Assembly: GCF_020858115.1 (NCBI RefSeq)
Contig: NZ_JACYMM010000004.1
Location: 310,001 to 374,000 of the forward strand
Direction of reading: 5' to 3'
DNA: 64,000 bases
From: Janthinobacterium sp. FW305-129
GTDB lineage: Bacteria; Pseudomonadota; Gammaproteobacteria; Burkholderiales; Burkholderiaceae_D
Shown here: in pieces, positions 46,786 to 55,717 of the stretch
How positions within the stretch are numbered: position 1 is the first letter of the stretch
Layout of the letters: every line of letters starts with the position of its first letter
The notes under the pieces: model-generated
The model's database searches: none
Told to the model about the DNA's origin: nothing
What the model saw: only the letters and a program-made list of their open reading frames with translations
Program-made: the position numbers and the translations under genes

Positions 46786-47709
46786 TCATTTAATCCGCTC
46801 ATCGGGTATCTCCATCCCCCGTTTCTTCACATATTCGAGAAACAACCTTGCCCCCTTGGCCATCCTCGACGTGCCATACACGGCATGGATGCTCGGGTCC
46901 AGCTCCTTCGACGAGGTCAGCCGGTACGCCGTGCAGACCCTGCGTAAATTGCCAGCGGCCACGGCAGGTTCGGCCAGCCAGCTGGCCAGGCGCACGATGC
47001 CGGCGCCTTCCAGGGCGGCCTGGAAGGTGGCGATGCCGGAAGTAAAACGGAAGCGCGGCTGGACCTGGTAGCGCACGTTGCGCTCGGTGGAAACGAAATG
47101 CCAGTCGCGCAGGATGCGGGGGGCAGAGTGCATGATGATGTCGTGGCCGGCCAGCTCTTCCGGTTCGTCGGGCGCGCCCATGCGTTCTATATAGTCGGGC
47201 GAGGCGTACATGTAGCGGCGGTAGTTCCACAGGGGATAGCCGATCAGCTCGCTGGACTGGGGGAAGGCGCCGCGGATGGCAAAATCCAGCTTTTCCTGGA
47301 TGGGGTCGATGGATTTGTCCGAGAAATGGATGTCCACCGAGACGTTCGGGTAGTCGCGCGAAAATTGCGCCACCACTTTCGGCAGGAAGCCCAGCGACAG
47401 GATTTCCGGCGCCGAGATGCGTACCCAGCCTTGCGGCGAGTTGCTCAATTCCGCTAATTGGTCTTCCGCCTCGGCCTGCGTTTCCAGCAAGTGTTTGGCC
47501 GATGCGTAATACGTTTCGCCGGCCGTCGTCAGGGTGAACTGCTTTTGCGTGCGCAGGATCAGCTCGGCGCCGATGGCGTCTTCGAGGAACTGGATGGCGC
47601 GCGTGACGGCCGACGGCGAGCGTCCCAGCATGCGCGCCGCGTGGATGAAGCTGCGCTTTTCCACCACGGTGCAGAAGGCGCGGATCTCCCACATCAGTTT
47701 CATCGACAT
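46786..47709 (-). CDS. LysR-type transcriptional regulator
   Basis: 307 residues from ATG 47709 (GGGAG six bases upstream). N-terminal winged helix-turn-helix (FCTVVEKRSFIHAARMLG, SPSAVTRAIQFLEDAIGAEL) and C-terminal substrate-binding domain (VRISAPEILSLGFLPKVV). Diverges from the TauE-type permease gene, and a palindromic T-N11-A site lies between them, so it most likely controls that permease. Effector unknown. Confidence 0.92.
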   Translation of the reverse strand: MSMKLMWEIRAFCTVVEKRSFIHAARMLGRSPSAVTRAIQFLEDAIGAELILRTQKQFTLTTAGETYYASAKHLLETQAEAEDQLAELSNSPQGWVRISAPEILSLGFLPKVVAQFSRDYPNVSVDIHFSDKSIDPIQEKLDFAIRGAFPQSSELIGYPLWNYRRYMYASPDYIERMGAPDEPEELAGHDIIMHSAPRILRDWHFVSTERNVRYQVQPRFRFTSGIATFQAALEGAGIVRLASWLAEPAVAAGNLRRVCTAYRLTSSKELDPSIHAVYGTSRMAKGARLFLEYVKKRGMEIPDERIK

Positions 47710-47774
47710 CGGTGACTCCCGGCAAAAGAAGCCAGTAGACCGTACGGGGCGCATTCCGTCAAGCGTTACGCCTG

Positions 47775-47791
47775 ATTGCGTTTTCCGCAAT
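47775..47791. promoter_or_regulatory. LysR-type operator
   Basis: ATTGCG-TTTTC-CGCAAT, a perfect 6-bp inverted repeat with the T-N11-A spacing favoured by LysR regulators. It lies 66 bases before the LysR start and 69 bases before the permease start, suitable for control of both. Confidence 0.65.
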
Positions 47792-47859
47792 TTGAAGTTG
47801 CATCCGGAAAAATCCACGGCGCCTATACTGCCGCTGTCGCCCATTCCAGATTGCCTATC

Positions 47860-48621
47860 ATGCTGACCATCTCGCTGCTGTGTTTATTTGCCTTCTTTGC
47901 CGGCCTGATCGATGCCGCCGTGGGCGGGGGCGGGCTGATACAGCTGCCGGCCCTGTTCAACCTGATGCCGAACATGGCGTCCACGTCCTTGCTGGGCACG
48001 AATAAACTGGCGTCCGCCTGCGGCACCACGTTTGCCGCCCGCTCGTTTGTCGGCAAGGTGCATATTCCCTGGCTGCTGGTGCTGCCCGCCGTGGCCAGCG
48101 CCTTCGTCATGTCCTTTATCGGCGCGGCCGCCGTGTCCTACGTGCCGCAACAGGTGGTGCGACCCATGGTGCTGGTATTGATCATCATCATGGCGATTTA
48201 CACCTTCATGAAGAAGGATTTCGGCACGACGCGCGAAGCGCGCCCCATCGGCCCGCGCGAACGCGTCCTGGCCATCGTCATCGGCGGCGCCATCGGCTTT
48301 TATGACGGCCTGTTCGGGCCGGGTACGGGCAGTTTCCTGATTTTCCTGTTCATCCGCGTCTTCGGCTTCGATTTCATCCTCGCTTCGGCCTGCTCGAAAC
48401 TGGTGAATATCGCTACCAACGTGGCCGCGCTGGCCTTTTTCATTCCCGCCGGCCACGTGGTCTACGCCGTGGCCGCACCTATGGCCGTGTGCAACATCCT
48501 GGGCGCCCTGACGGGCACGTGGATCGCCGTGCGCCGCGGCGCCGCCTTCGTGCGCATCCTCTTCCTCGTGCTGCTGGCGCTGCTGATCGTGAAATTGTCC
48601 TACGACATCTTCTTCAAGTAA
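47860..48621 (+). CDS. TauE/SafE-type sulfite/sulfonate exporter family permease
   Basis: 253 residues with about eight membrane segments and the repeated TauE/SafE signatures: FAGLIDAAVGGGGLIQLPAL in the first half and GFYDGLFGPGTGSFLIFLF in the second. ATG 47860 is used. Members export sulfite, sulfoacetate or related anions, but many are uncharacterised. Controlled, by position, by the divergent LysR gene. Confidence 0.88.
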   Translation: MLTISLLCLFAFFAGLIDAAVGGGGLIQLPALFNLMPNMASTSLLGTNKLASACGTTFAARSFVGKVHIPWLLVLPAVASAFVMSFIGAAAVSYVPQQVVRPMVLVLIIIMAIYTFMKKDFGTTREARPIGPRERVLAIVIGGAIGFYDGLFGPGTGSFLIFLFIRVFGFDFILASACSKLVNIATNVAALAFFIPAGHVVYAVAAPMAVCNILGALTGTWIAVRRGAAFVRILFLVLLALLIVKLSYDIFFK

Positions 48622-48642
48622 GTTCTTGAGCCTAGCCTAGCC

Positions 48643-49338
48643 ATGAAAACCATCCGGGGCATACTGTGGGACAACGATGGCGTGCTGGTCGCTACCGAAC
48701 AGCTGTTTTACGAAAGCAACCGTGACTTGCTCTTGCCCTACGGTATAGACTTGACGCCAAAGCAATTCTTTGACTGGTTCCTGGACAATAACTACGGCGC
48801 CTGGCATCTGTTGCTGGGGCAGGGCCACGATATCGAACTGGTCGAACGCCTGCGGGCCGAGCGCACCGTGCTGTTTGCGCAACGCCTGCGCCAGGCGCGC
48901 CGGCTGGCCATGCCCGGCATCGGGCAAGTGCTGGCGGCGCTGCGCCCGCACGTGGCCATGGGCGTGGTCACCAGTGCCTACGAACAGCATTTCCGGATCA
49001 GCCATGTGGCCACGGGCTTGTTGCAGCACTTCGACTTCGTGCTGACGCGCGAAATGTATGGCGAGAGCAAACCGGCGCCCGATGGCTACCAGCTGGGCCT
49101 GCAGCGCCTGGGCCTGGCCGCCGCCGACTGCGTGGCCGTGGAAGACTCGCCGCGCGGCTTGCGCGCCGCCAGGGCCGCCGGGCTGGAATGCATCGTCGTG
49201 CGCAATCCCATGAACCGTCACCATGCGTTCGACGACGCTTTTTGCGTGGTGGATTCAAACGCCGAGCTGGGCGAGGTGCTGGCCTCGTTCGTGCCCGGCA
49301 TGGCGGCGGCGCGGGGACAATTAGAGGCCTTCCTCTGA
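48643..49338 (+). CDS. HAD-family phosphatase, beta-phosphoglucomutase-like
   Basis: 231 residues. Motif I is LWDNDGVLV, an Asp-Asn-Asp variant of the common Asp-x-Asp; motif II is VVTSAY; the lysine lies in GESKPAPDGY; and the acidic motif is VAVEDSPRGL. A cap domain spans about 20-90. Substrate unknown, probably a small phosphorylated metabolite. It follows the permease by 21 bases and may share its transcript. Confidence 0.85.
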   Translation: MKTIRGILWDNDGVLVATEQLFYESNRDLLLPYGIDLTPKQFFDWFLDNNYGAWHLLLGQGHDIELVERLRAERTVLFAQRLRQARRLAMPGIGQVLAALRPHVAMGVVTSAYEQHFRISHVATGLLQHFDFVLTREMYGESKPAPDGYQLGLQRLGLAAADCVAVEDSPRGLRAARAAGLECIVVRNPMNRHHAFDDAFCVVDSNAELGEVLASFVPGMAAARGQLEAFL

Positions 49339-49396
49339 TACGGCTTGCCGGTGTGCCATTACAATTGTTTATCGCATTCACCGGCACCGTCCCACG

Positions 49397-50197
49397 ATGA
49401 CCCTCCCGCAACTGCACTTTGCCCACGCCAACAGCTATCCTGCCGGCACCTACCGCAAGCTGTTCGGCTTGCTGGGCCAGCACTACCATGTGCAGGCGCT
49501 CGACATGCATGCGCACGACCCGGATTACCCCGTCAGCACGGGCTGGCCGGAGCTGGTGCGCGAGTACATCGACGACCTGGAGCGCCGCTACAGCGCGCCC
49601 GTGATCCTCGTCGGCCATTCGCTGGGCGGCATGCTCAGCGTGATGGTGGCCAAGCAGCGGCCGGATCTCGTGCGCTGCGTGGTCTTGCTCGATTCGCCCG
49701 TGGTGGCGGGCTGGCGCGCCTTGCTGGTGCGCCTGGCGCGCAACACGGCGCTGGGCGAGCGTTACTCTCCCGCCCGTTTTTCCGCCCGGCGGCGCAAGCT
49801 GTGGCCCGACGCGCAGGCGGCCTATGAACATTTCGCGGCCAAGGACATGTTCGCCATCTGGGCGCCGCACGTCTTGCGCGATTACATCGACAGCGGCCTG
49901 GTCCCCCATCCGGACGGGGTGCAGCTGCGCTTTACGCGCGAAGTGGAAACCGATGTCTACCGCAGCTTGCCGCACCATATCGGCGGCCTCGTCAAGGATG
50001 GTTTTCCCGTGCCCATCGGTTTTATCGGCGGCACGGAGTCGGTGGAATGCCGGCAAGCGGGCTTGACGGCCACGCGCAAGCTGGTCGGCAAGTTTTTCCG
50101 CCAGGTGCCGGGCGGGCATCTGTTTCCCATGGAAAACCCGGAACTGACGGCGCAAGTGGTGCGCGAGATGATCACGGCATTGCTGGCGAAACAATAG
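49397..50197 (+). CDS. Alpha/beta hydrolase
   Basis: 266 residues with the alpha/beta hydrolase fold: strand plus nucleophile elbow VILVGHSLGGMLSVM (Ser about 75), oxyanion region HFAHANSYPAGTY near the N-terminus, and catalytic His in PGGHLFPMENPE. No signal peptide. Substrate unknown, ester or similar bonds are likely. Starts 58 bases after the HAD gene. Confidence 0.85.
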   Translation: MTLPQLHFAHANSYPAGTYRKLFGLLGQHYHVQALDMHAHDPDYPVSTGWPELVREYIDDLERRYSAPVILVGHSLGGMLSVMVAKQRPDLVRCVVLLDSPVVAGWRALLVRLARNTALGERYSPARFSARRRKLWPDAQAAYEHFAAKDMFAIWAPHVLRDYIDSGLVPHPDGVQLRFTREVETDVYRSLPHHIGGLVKDGFPVPIGFIGGTESVECRQAGLTATRKLVGKFFRQVPGGHLFPMENPELTAQVVREMITALLAKQ

Positions 50198-50329
50198 CCT
50201 GACGCCAAGGATTTTCAGGGGATGGGGGCCAACAACGGCGGATTTTCGCGTAAAATCCTGCCATTCGGGCCGCGCCTGCACCTGGCGCGCCGCCCCAGCC
50301 ATTCGATATTCTAGAAAGATACCCCTGCG

Positions 50330-50899
50330 ATGACGATTAAAAGCGATAAATGGATACGCCGCATGGCGGAAACAACGGGCATGATCGAGCCGTTCGAACC
50401 GGGCCAGGTCAAGGAACGCGACGGCAACCGCATCGTTTCCTACGGCACTTCCAGCTATGGCTATGACATCCGCTGCGCCGACGAGTTCAAGTTGTTTACC
50501 AACATCAACACCACCATCGTCGACCCCAAGGATTTTGACGCGAATAACTTCGTCGATGTGTCGGGCAAGGGCTATTGCATCATCCCGCCGAATTCGTTCG
50601 CGCTGGCCCGCACGGTCGAGTATTTCCGCATTCCCCGCAACGTCTTGACGATTTGCCTGGGCAAGAGCACCTATGCCCGTTGCGGCATCATCGTCAACGT
50701 CACCCCGTTCGAACCGGAATGGGAAGGCTATGTGACCCTGGAGTTTTCCAACACAACACCGTTGCCGGCGAAAATCTACGCCAACGAAGGCGTGGCGCAA
50801 GTGCTGTTCTTCGAGTCCGATGAAGTGTGCGAAACGTCGTACAAGGACCGCGGCGGCAAATACCAGGGCCAGGTGGGCGTGACCCTGCCAAAAACCTGA
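50330..50899 (+). CDS. dcd: dCTP deaminase
   Basis: Converts dCTP to dUTP for thymidylate synthesis. 189 residues, the usual length. Family blocks: [39 protein letters not shown] with the catalytic Glu in [13 protein letters not shown], and [10 protein letters not shown]. Probably monocistronic, with its own promoter in 50198-50329. A small hairpin CAGGGC/GCCCTG lies behind it at about 50914-50929. Confidence 0.96.
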   Translation: MTIKSDKWIRRMAETTGMIEPFEPGQVKERDGNRIVSYGTSSYGYDIRCADEFKLFTNINTTIVDPKDFDANNFVDVSGKGYCIIPPNSFALARTVEYFRIPRNVLTICLGKSTYARCGIIVNVTPFEPEWEGYVTLEFSNTTPLPAKIYANEGVAQVLFFESDEVCETSYKDRGGKYQGQVGVTLPKT

Positions 50900-50931
50900 A
50901 GACGTTGAACGGGCAGGGCGCCGGCCCTGTT

Positions 50932-52164
50932 CTAAATCTGTTTCAGCAGCCACGCCTTCAGCGCGGTTGACGGCTGGTACAGGGGAACATGGCCGCGTAG
51001 CAAGATTTGCGCGCTGCGCCGGTAGGCCGCGCCGTCGATGGCGATGGCGTCTCCCGCCTGGCGCGCCACGATGGTGGTAGCCAGGATGCCGGCCGGGTTT
51101 TCTATGCCCAGTGCAATTTCTTCATTTACTTGCCCGGCAGGCGGCACGCCGCGCGCCAGGGCATGCGCCACCGTGCCCGGCATCAGGCAAGCGGCCGCCA
51201 GGCAGCAGCCGCCCGAAACGGCCAGCGAAGCGTGGCCCGCTTGCGGCGTAAAGTAACGTACAGCAATATTTCCCTCTCCCGCGGCAGGCCCCACGATGCA
51301 GAACTTGGGGATGGTTTCGCTGCGTTCCAGTTCTTCCAGGGTCATCAACCCGCCATCGCGCTTGCGCAAGCCCATCAGCAGGCCCGCCGCGCTCCACACC
51401 TGGCGGATGGCGGCCATGAAAGCCGTGTCCGCTTCCAGTTCCGCGATGGACTCGCGCGCCGTCTTGCCGAACTGGCTCGCTGGCGCGATGACCATGGGCA
51501 CGGCCACGTCCACGCACGAGACGGCATAACCGTGCACCACATCCTGCGCATTGCCTGTTGGTAATAATTTTCCCGTCTTGGCGCCTGCCGGCTGCTGCAG
51601 GAACAGGTCGACGCGGGGGAAGTTGCCGGGCACGCCGGGAATTTCAGTGCCGGTAAAGCTGCCGTCGCGTTCGCGCGCCATGCGCGAGGTGGTGATGACG
51701 CCCGTATTCGTGTTGCGGATATCGATGTCGTGCGCGCCGATGGCCAGCGCCTCGATCACGCCGCTGTCCAGTCCCCACAGTTGCAGGGCGGACGACATAT
51801 TGCCGCAGTTCACGCTCCAGTCGATATCGCCATGCTCGCCGGCCAGCTGCGCCAGCGTGCTGACCAGGCGCGGCTGGCCCGCGTGCTGCTCCACCTCGGC
51901 GAGGAAGACTTTATTGCTGGTGGGCGCGCCCCGTCCCAGGCCCGTGATCTGCCGGTTGCCGGGCTGCCGGCCGGACTGGGGCACGCCCAGCAGGTGGCGC
52001 AGCAACTCGTCGCGCAGCGCCGGGTCCGCAGGCATGGAGGACGCATGCAAGACCAGGCCCGTCGACGTGCCGCCACGCATGTGGTGGACGGGAAACTCGA
52101 TCACGCCGCAACGCTGGCGGGGCACGAGGTCGGACAGGGCGGGCAGCAGGGGCGTCATCATCAT
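50932..52164 (-). CDS. PrpF-family isomerase (2-methylaconitate / oxalomesaconate type)
   Basis: 410 residues with the twin diaminopimelate-epimerase-like fold of the PrpF family: VHHMRGGTSTGLVLHAS near the start, SVNCGNMSSALQLW with the active-site Cys, and the second-domain VSGGCCLAAACLMPGT. Members move double bonds in methylaconitate (propionate use) or oxalomesaconate (gallate breakdown). No prpB, prpC or gallate genes are nearby, so the substrate stays open. Confidence 0.87.
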   Translation of the reverse strand: MMMTPLLPALSDLVPRQRCGVIEFPVHHMRGGTSTGLVLHASSMPADPALRDELLRHLLGVPQSGRQPGNRQITGLGRGAPTSNKVFLAEVEQHAGQPRLVSTLAQLAGEHGDIDWSVNCGNMSSALQLWGLDSGVIEALAIGAHDIDIRNTNTGVITTSRMARERDGSFTGTEIPGVPGNFPRVDLFLQQPAGAKTGKLLPTGNAQDVVHGYAVSCVDVAVPMVIAPASQFGKTARESIAELEADTAFMAAIRQVWSAAGLLMGLRKRDGGLMTLEELERSETIPKFCIVGPAAGEGNIAVRYFTPQAGHASLAVSGGCCLAAACLMPGTVAHALARGVPPAGQVNEEIALGIENPAGILATTIVARQAGDAIAIDGAAYRRSAQILLRGHVPLYQPSTALKAWLLKQI

Positions 52165-52240
52165 TGATCGTGGTCAAGGCAGGAAGCGCCAGTGTGCCAG
52201 TTTTTCTTGCTGGCGTGCAAGCGGATGGCGTGGCGGCGTC

Positions 52241-52255
52241 TTTACCCGCCTTTAC
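52241..52255. promoter_or_regulatory. CpxR-type box before the FlxA-like gene
   Basis: TTTAC-CCGCC-TTTAC, the reverse complement of the CpxR consensus GTAAA-N5-GTAAA. The same arrangement occurs twice before the CpxP-like gene at 55254, next to the two-component genes. It lies 67 bases upstream of the FlxA-like start. Confidence 0.7.
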
Positions 52256-52321
52256 ACTTGCCGCCCTGTATTGAGTACCTTGCGCGCCGATAATAAGGTA
52301 TTGAATGATCAAGGAGGCAAT

Positions 52322-52663
52322 ATGGTAGCGGCAATCGGTTCAGGCAGCGCGGTCAGTGCGGTCAGTGGCAGCAGTTCGGGCAGCAGTGCGCAGATCGCGG
52401 CGCTGCAAAAGCAGATCACGGCGGCGCAAAAGCAGTTGACGGAATCGCAGAAGGGCGAGCAGACGGACGCGTCGCAAAAGCTGCAGCAGCAGCTGGCGCA
52501 GCAAATCCAGGCCTTGCAGGCGCAAATTGCTCAGTTGCAAGCGGCGGCCGTGCAGCAGGCGGCGCAACAGGATGCGCAGCCGGCCAGCAGTGCCGAGACG
52601 GCGGCCAGCCCGGCCAGGTCAAGCTCGTCCACCCTGGGCAGCATCATCGATACCCAGGCGTAA
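52322..52663 (+). CDS. FlxA-like coiled-coil protein
   Basis: 113 residues from ATG 52322 with a perfect AAGGAGG upstream. A Ser/Gly-rich head (GSGSAVSAVSGSSSGSS) precedes a Gln-rich coiled coil (IAALQKQITAAQKQLTES, QIQALQAQIAQLQAAAVQ) and a Ser/Ala tail. This composition is that of the FlxA-like family, of unknown function. The CpxR-type box upstream links it to the envelope stress system that starts 200 bases further on. Confidence 0.75.
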   Translation: MVAAIGSGSAVSAVSGSSSGSSAQIAALQKQITAAQKQLTESQKGEQTDASQKLQQQLAQQIQALQAQIAQLQAAAVQQAAQQDAQPASSAETAASPARSSSSTLGSIIDTQA

Positions 52664-52677
52664 CAGGGTCTCGGGCA

Positions 52678-52841
52678 CTAAGTAATCCTCGGGAAAATAT
52701 TGTGAATTTATGACGAACAGAACCGGATGCTGTGCAAGGCGCCTGCAGCGACGCAGTGCGAGCACTGCTAGCTGCGGGCAACACCGCACAGCGCCGGTTA
52801 TGGAAGTCAGAAAACACAATAATTTATTGGGGGTTACTTAG
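52678..52841. repeat. Palindromic element, possible MITE or structured spacer (164 bp)
   Basis: The ends are inverted copies: CTAAGTAA at 52678-52685 and TTACTTAG at 52834-52841, and the pairing goes on inwards with mismatches to ATTGTG/CACAAT. An inner pair follows: AACCGG(A)TGCTGTGC with GCACAGCGCCGGTT. No coding frame. It lies between the FlxA-like gene and the end of the kinase gene, which are convergent. Only one copy is in the window. Confidence 0.6.
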
Positions 52842-52862
52842 CGCGCCAGGCTCGCCGGAAGG

Positions 52863-54368
52863 TCAGCCTGGCGTTTTGACGGGCAGCAACATTTCCACGC
52901 ACAGCCCGCCGCCGCTGCGCAGGCTGGCGCCGATGCGGCCGCCATGGGCGCCGATGACGTGCCGGGCGATGGCCAGGCCCAGGCCGTGGCCATCCGTGCT
53001 GTGCTGGGTATTGCTGGCGCGGAAGAATGGTTCAAAAATGCGGACCAGGTCGGCTGGGGCCACGCCGGGGCCCCGGTCCAGCACGGCGATGCGCAGCAGA
53101 TCCTGCTTGCCATCAGGCAGGCGCGACAGTTTCACTTCCACCGTGCCGCCATCGGGGCTGTGCTTGACGGCATTGCGCACCACGTTTTCCACGGCGCGCG
53201 CCAGCAGTTCCGGCTGGCCCGTGACGCTGGCGTCGGCCATGGCCGCGTCGCCTGCCAGGACGATATCCACTTGGCGCGCCTTCGCTTCGTAGCGGGCATC
53301 TTCCACGATGTCGTGCAACAGGTCGGCGATGCCGACGTCTTCGCTGAGCGGGGAGCCGGCCCCCGCTTGCCCGGCTCCCGCTTCCAGCCGCGACAGGGTC
53401 AGCAGCTCGCCGATCAGTTTATCCATGCGTTCGCTTTCGCGCTCGATGCGCTGCATCGACGCGTCCATCTTGTCCGGCTGCTGGTGCGCCAGGCCGATGG
53501 CGGCTTGCAGGCGGGCCAGCGGCGAGCGCAGTTCGTGCGAGACATCATGCAGCAGGCGCGTCTGGCTATCCATGAGATGGCGCAAACGTCCCGTCATGCG
53601 GTCGAAATCGCGGCCCAGGTCCGTCAATTCATCGCCGCGCTTGCCGCTGGCGTGAAAACGGGGCGCCAGGTTGCCGTGCGAGGCGGCCTCGAACGCTTGC
53701 CGCAGCTCGCGGATGGGGCGCGCAAAATACCAGGCCAGCAGGAAGGAAAACAGCAGGCTGGCGGCGATGGCGGCGGCCAGGGGAATGAAGGTGCGGTAGG
53801 GGCTGTCCATGCGCGGGCCGGGCGGCATGCCGCGGCCGAATTCGCCGCGTGGCGGCGGGGCGCCCGCTTCATTGGGACGTGGTCCGGCTCCCATGGCGCG
53901 CGGGCCGCTCATGGCGACGGCATTGAGGGTGTCGCGCGCGGCGCCCGCCTCGGCATTGCGGAAGCGTTCGGACGAGGGCAGGAACAGCAGGTAGCGCTGG
54001 CCGTCGCTGCCGGTGACCGTGCGCACGACGGGATGGGGCGGGTTTTGCGCCAGCATGGCGCGCGCCTTGGCCAGCATGGCGGGATGGACACTGCGGCCCA
54101 TCAGTTCTTGCCCTTTGGCATCGACGGCAAACACGCGCATGCGTTCCATCTTGCCGAGAAATTGCCGCAAGGCCTGGCTGCCGCCCGCTTCCAGGGTGGC
54201 GCTGGCCGCTTCGATGGCCATCTGCGCGGGCGGGCTGGTATCGATGTCGAGCGCCCGCTCCTGCTGTGCGGCCCGGTTTTTCAGCCAGAAGGTGCCGCCG
54301 ATGCCGATGGTGGCCGTCACTTGCGCCAGCATGATGCACAGAAAAAACTTCCAGAACAGGCGTCCCAC
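52863..54368 (-). CDS. Sensor histidine kinase, CpxA-like
   Basis: 501 residues from GTG 54368, AAGGAG five bases upstream. Membrane helix 1 (FWKFFLCIMLAQVTATIGIG), a periplasmic sensor of about 160 residues that ends in a Pro/Gly/Arg-rich stretch, membrane helix 2 (TFIPLAAAIAASLLFSFLLA), HAMP, the phosphorylated His in HDVSHELRSPLARLQ, and the ATPase motifs NVVRNAVKHSPDGG, DRGPGVAP and GHGLGLAI. The start lies 2 bases after the regulator stop. Context (CpxP/Spy-like gene and CpxR boxes) makes it an envelope stress sensor. Confidence 0.9.
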   Translation of the reverse strand: MGRLFWKFFLCIMLAQVTATIGIGGTFWLKNRAAQQERALDIDTSPPAQMAIEAASATLEAGGSQALRQFLGKMERMRVFAVDAKGQELMGRSVHPAMLAKARAMLAQNPPHPVVRTVTGSDGQRYLLFLPSSERFRNAEAGAARDTLNAVAMSGPRAMGAGPRPNEAGAPPPRGEFGRGMPPGPRMDSPYRTFIPLAAAIAASLLFSFLLAWYFARPIRELRQAFEAASHGNLAPRFHASGKRGDELTDLGRDFDRMTGRLRHLMDSQTRLLHDVSHELRSPLARLQAAIGLAHQQPDKMDASMQRIERESERMDKLIGELLTLSRLEAGAGQAGAGSPLSEDVGIADLLHDIVEDARYEAKARQVDIVLAGDAAMADASVTGQPELLARAVENVVRNAVKHSPDGGTVEVKLSRLPDGKQDLLRIAVLDRGPGVAPADLVRIFEPFFRASNTQHSTDGHGLGLAIARHVIGAHGGRIGASLRSGGGLCVEMLLPVKTPG

Positions 54369-54370
54369 GC

Positions 54371-55060
54371 TTACTCCTTGATCAGCTGGTAGCCGAGGCG
54401 GTACACGGTCTGCAGGCAGGAGCGGCCGTCGGCCAGACTGCCCAGCTTGCGGCGCAGGCTGCTCAAGTGCACGTCGATATTGCGGTCGAAGCGGGCCATG
54501 GGCCGGCCCAGGCCCAGTTCCGACAGTTGATTCTTGCTCACAGGTTTGCCCGCGTGGCGCACCAGCACTTCCAGCAGGTTGAATTCCGTGCTCGTCAGCT
54601 CCAGGTGCGCGCCGGCCCAGGCGGCACGGCGCTGTTCCGGCCACATCGTCAATTGCCCCACGGTCAGAGGTGCCAGGCCCGACGTATCGTGCGGCGCCGC
54701 TTGTGAACGGCGCAGGATGGCGCGGATGCGCGCCGTCAGCTCGCGCGGCGTGCACGGTTTCGTCACGTAATCGTCGGCGCCCAGCTCCAGGCCCACGATG
54801 CGGTCCGTATCGTCGCCGCGCGCCGTCAGCATCAGAATGGGTAGGTTGCTGCCGGCACGGATGCGGCGCAGGGTTTCCAGGCCGTTCATGCGCGGCATCA
54901 TGACGTCGAGGACGGCGATGGCATACAGGCCCGTCAGCGCTTCTGCCGCGCCGCTTTCGCCGTCATGCACGGCGCGGGCGTCAAAACCTTCCTGCGTCAG
55001 GTATTCCTGGAACATGCCGACCAGTTCCACGTCGTCATCGATTAACAAAACCTTGCTCAT
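54371..55060 (-). CDS. OmpR-family response regulator, CpxR-like
   Basis: 229 residues. Receiver domain: acidic pocket LLIDDDVEL, phosphorylated Asp in AVLDVMMPRMNG, Lys in DDYVTKPCTPREL. C-terminal winged helix: ELTSTEFNLLEVLVRHAGKPVS, RNIDVHLSSLRRKLG, TVYRLGYQL. It should bind the TTTAC-N5-TTTAC sites upstream, between it and the divergent CpxP-like gene, and so regulate itself too. Confidence 0.92.
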   Translation of the reverse strand: MSKVLLIDDDVELVGMFQEYLTQEGFDARAVHDGESGAAEALTGLYAIAVLDVMMPRMNGLETLRRIRAGSNLPILMLTARGDDTDRIVGLELGADDYVTKPCTPRELTARIRAILRRSQAAPHDTSGLAPLTVGQLTMWPEQRRAAWAGAHLELTSTEFNLLEVLVRHAGKPVSKNQLSELGLGRPMARFDRNIDVHLSSLRRKLGSLADGRSCLQTVYRLGYQLIKE

Positions 55061-55124
55061 GCCTGCGCTTTTTCGGGTGAATATCGCCTGATGATAGCAG
55101 TCAACAGGGGCTGTTCAGGACGCT

Positions 55125-55139
55125 TTTACCCGCTTTTAC
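55125..55139. promoter_or_regulatory. CpxR-type box 1 in the divergent promoter
   Basis: TTTAC-CCGCT-TTTAC, a match to CpxR half-sites with 5-base spacing. It lies 65 bases upstream of the regulator start, and 115 bases upstream of the CpxP-like start. Confidence 0.75.
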
Positions 55140-55160
55140 ATCGGGAAGGCCACATGCCTG

Positions 55161-55185
55161 CTTACAGTCCTTTACACGCTTTTAC
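55161..55185. promoter_or_regulatory. CpxR-type box 2, three half-sites in phase
   Basis: CTTAC (55161), TTTAC (55171) and TTTAC (55181) repeat every 10 bases, one helical turn, so that two overlapping 15-bp CpxR boxes can form. A further half-site TTTAC is at 55202. They lie 50-90 bases upstream of the CpxP-like start. Confidence 0.75.
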
Positions 55186-55253
55186 GCGGCCCTAACGTTG
55201 CTTTACACGCCAGACGCCGACAATCAGGGCTGATCGCCACGAAAGGAAAGCCG

Positions 55254-55700
55254 ATGAAACACCTGAGTATTGTCCTGTCCCTGTTGCTGCTGTCCGCCTG
55301 CAGCATGCCGCTGGTCGCCCTGGCCCAGCAGGAATTCGCACCGGATGGCCCGCCGCCGCGCGCCATGCCGGGGCCGCCGCCGTTTTTGCACGGTATCGAA
55401 CTGAGTGAAGCCCAGCAGGACAAGGTCTTCGCCGCCACGCACGCCCAGGCGCCCTTGCTGCGGGAACAGGAAAGGATCGCCTTCCAGGCCCACGCGCAGT
55501 TGCGCGCGCTGGCCGCATCCGATGCCTATGACGATGCCAAGGCCGGCGCGCTGGCCAGCACGGCGGCGCAAGCCATGGCGGCGATCAGCTTGCAGCAGGC
55601 GCGGCTGGAACAGCAATTGCTGGCCGTGCTGACGCCGGAGCAGCGCAAGCAGGCGCAGCAGCGGCACGACGGCCGCTCCGGCCCGCGCCGGCCCCAATAA
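55254..55700 (+). CDS. CpxP/Spy-like periplasmic protein
   Basis: 148 residues with an export signal (SIVLSLLLLSACSMPLVALA; a Cys in LLSAC could be lipidated). The mature part is Pro-rich, then helical with a LTxxQ-type motif at GIELSEAQQDKVFAAT and again TPEQRKQAQQRH, as in CpxP and Spy, which sense or chaperone misfolded periplasmic proteins. It diverges from the two-component genes and has the CpxR-type boxes upstream, as cpxP does in E. coli. Confidence 0.8.
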   Translation: MKHLSIVLSLLLLSACSMPLVALAQQEFAPDGPPPRAMPGPPPFLHGIELSEAQQDKVFAATHAQAPLLREQERIAFQAHAQLRALAASDAYDDAKAGALASTAAQAMAAISLQQARLEQQLLAVLTPEQRKQAQQRHDGRSGPRRPQ

Positions 55701-55717
55701 GCCAAAGGAGATTGAGC

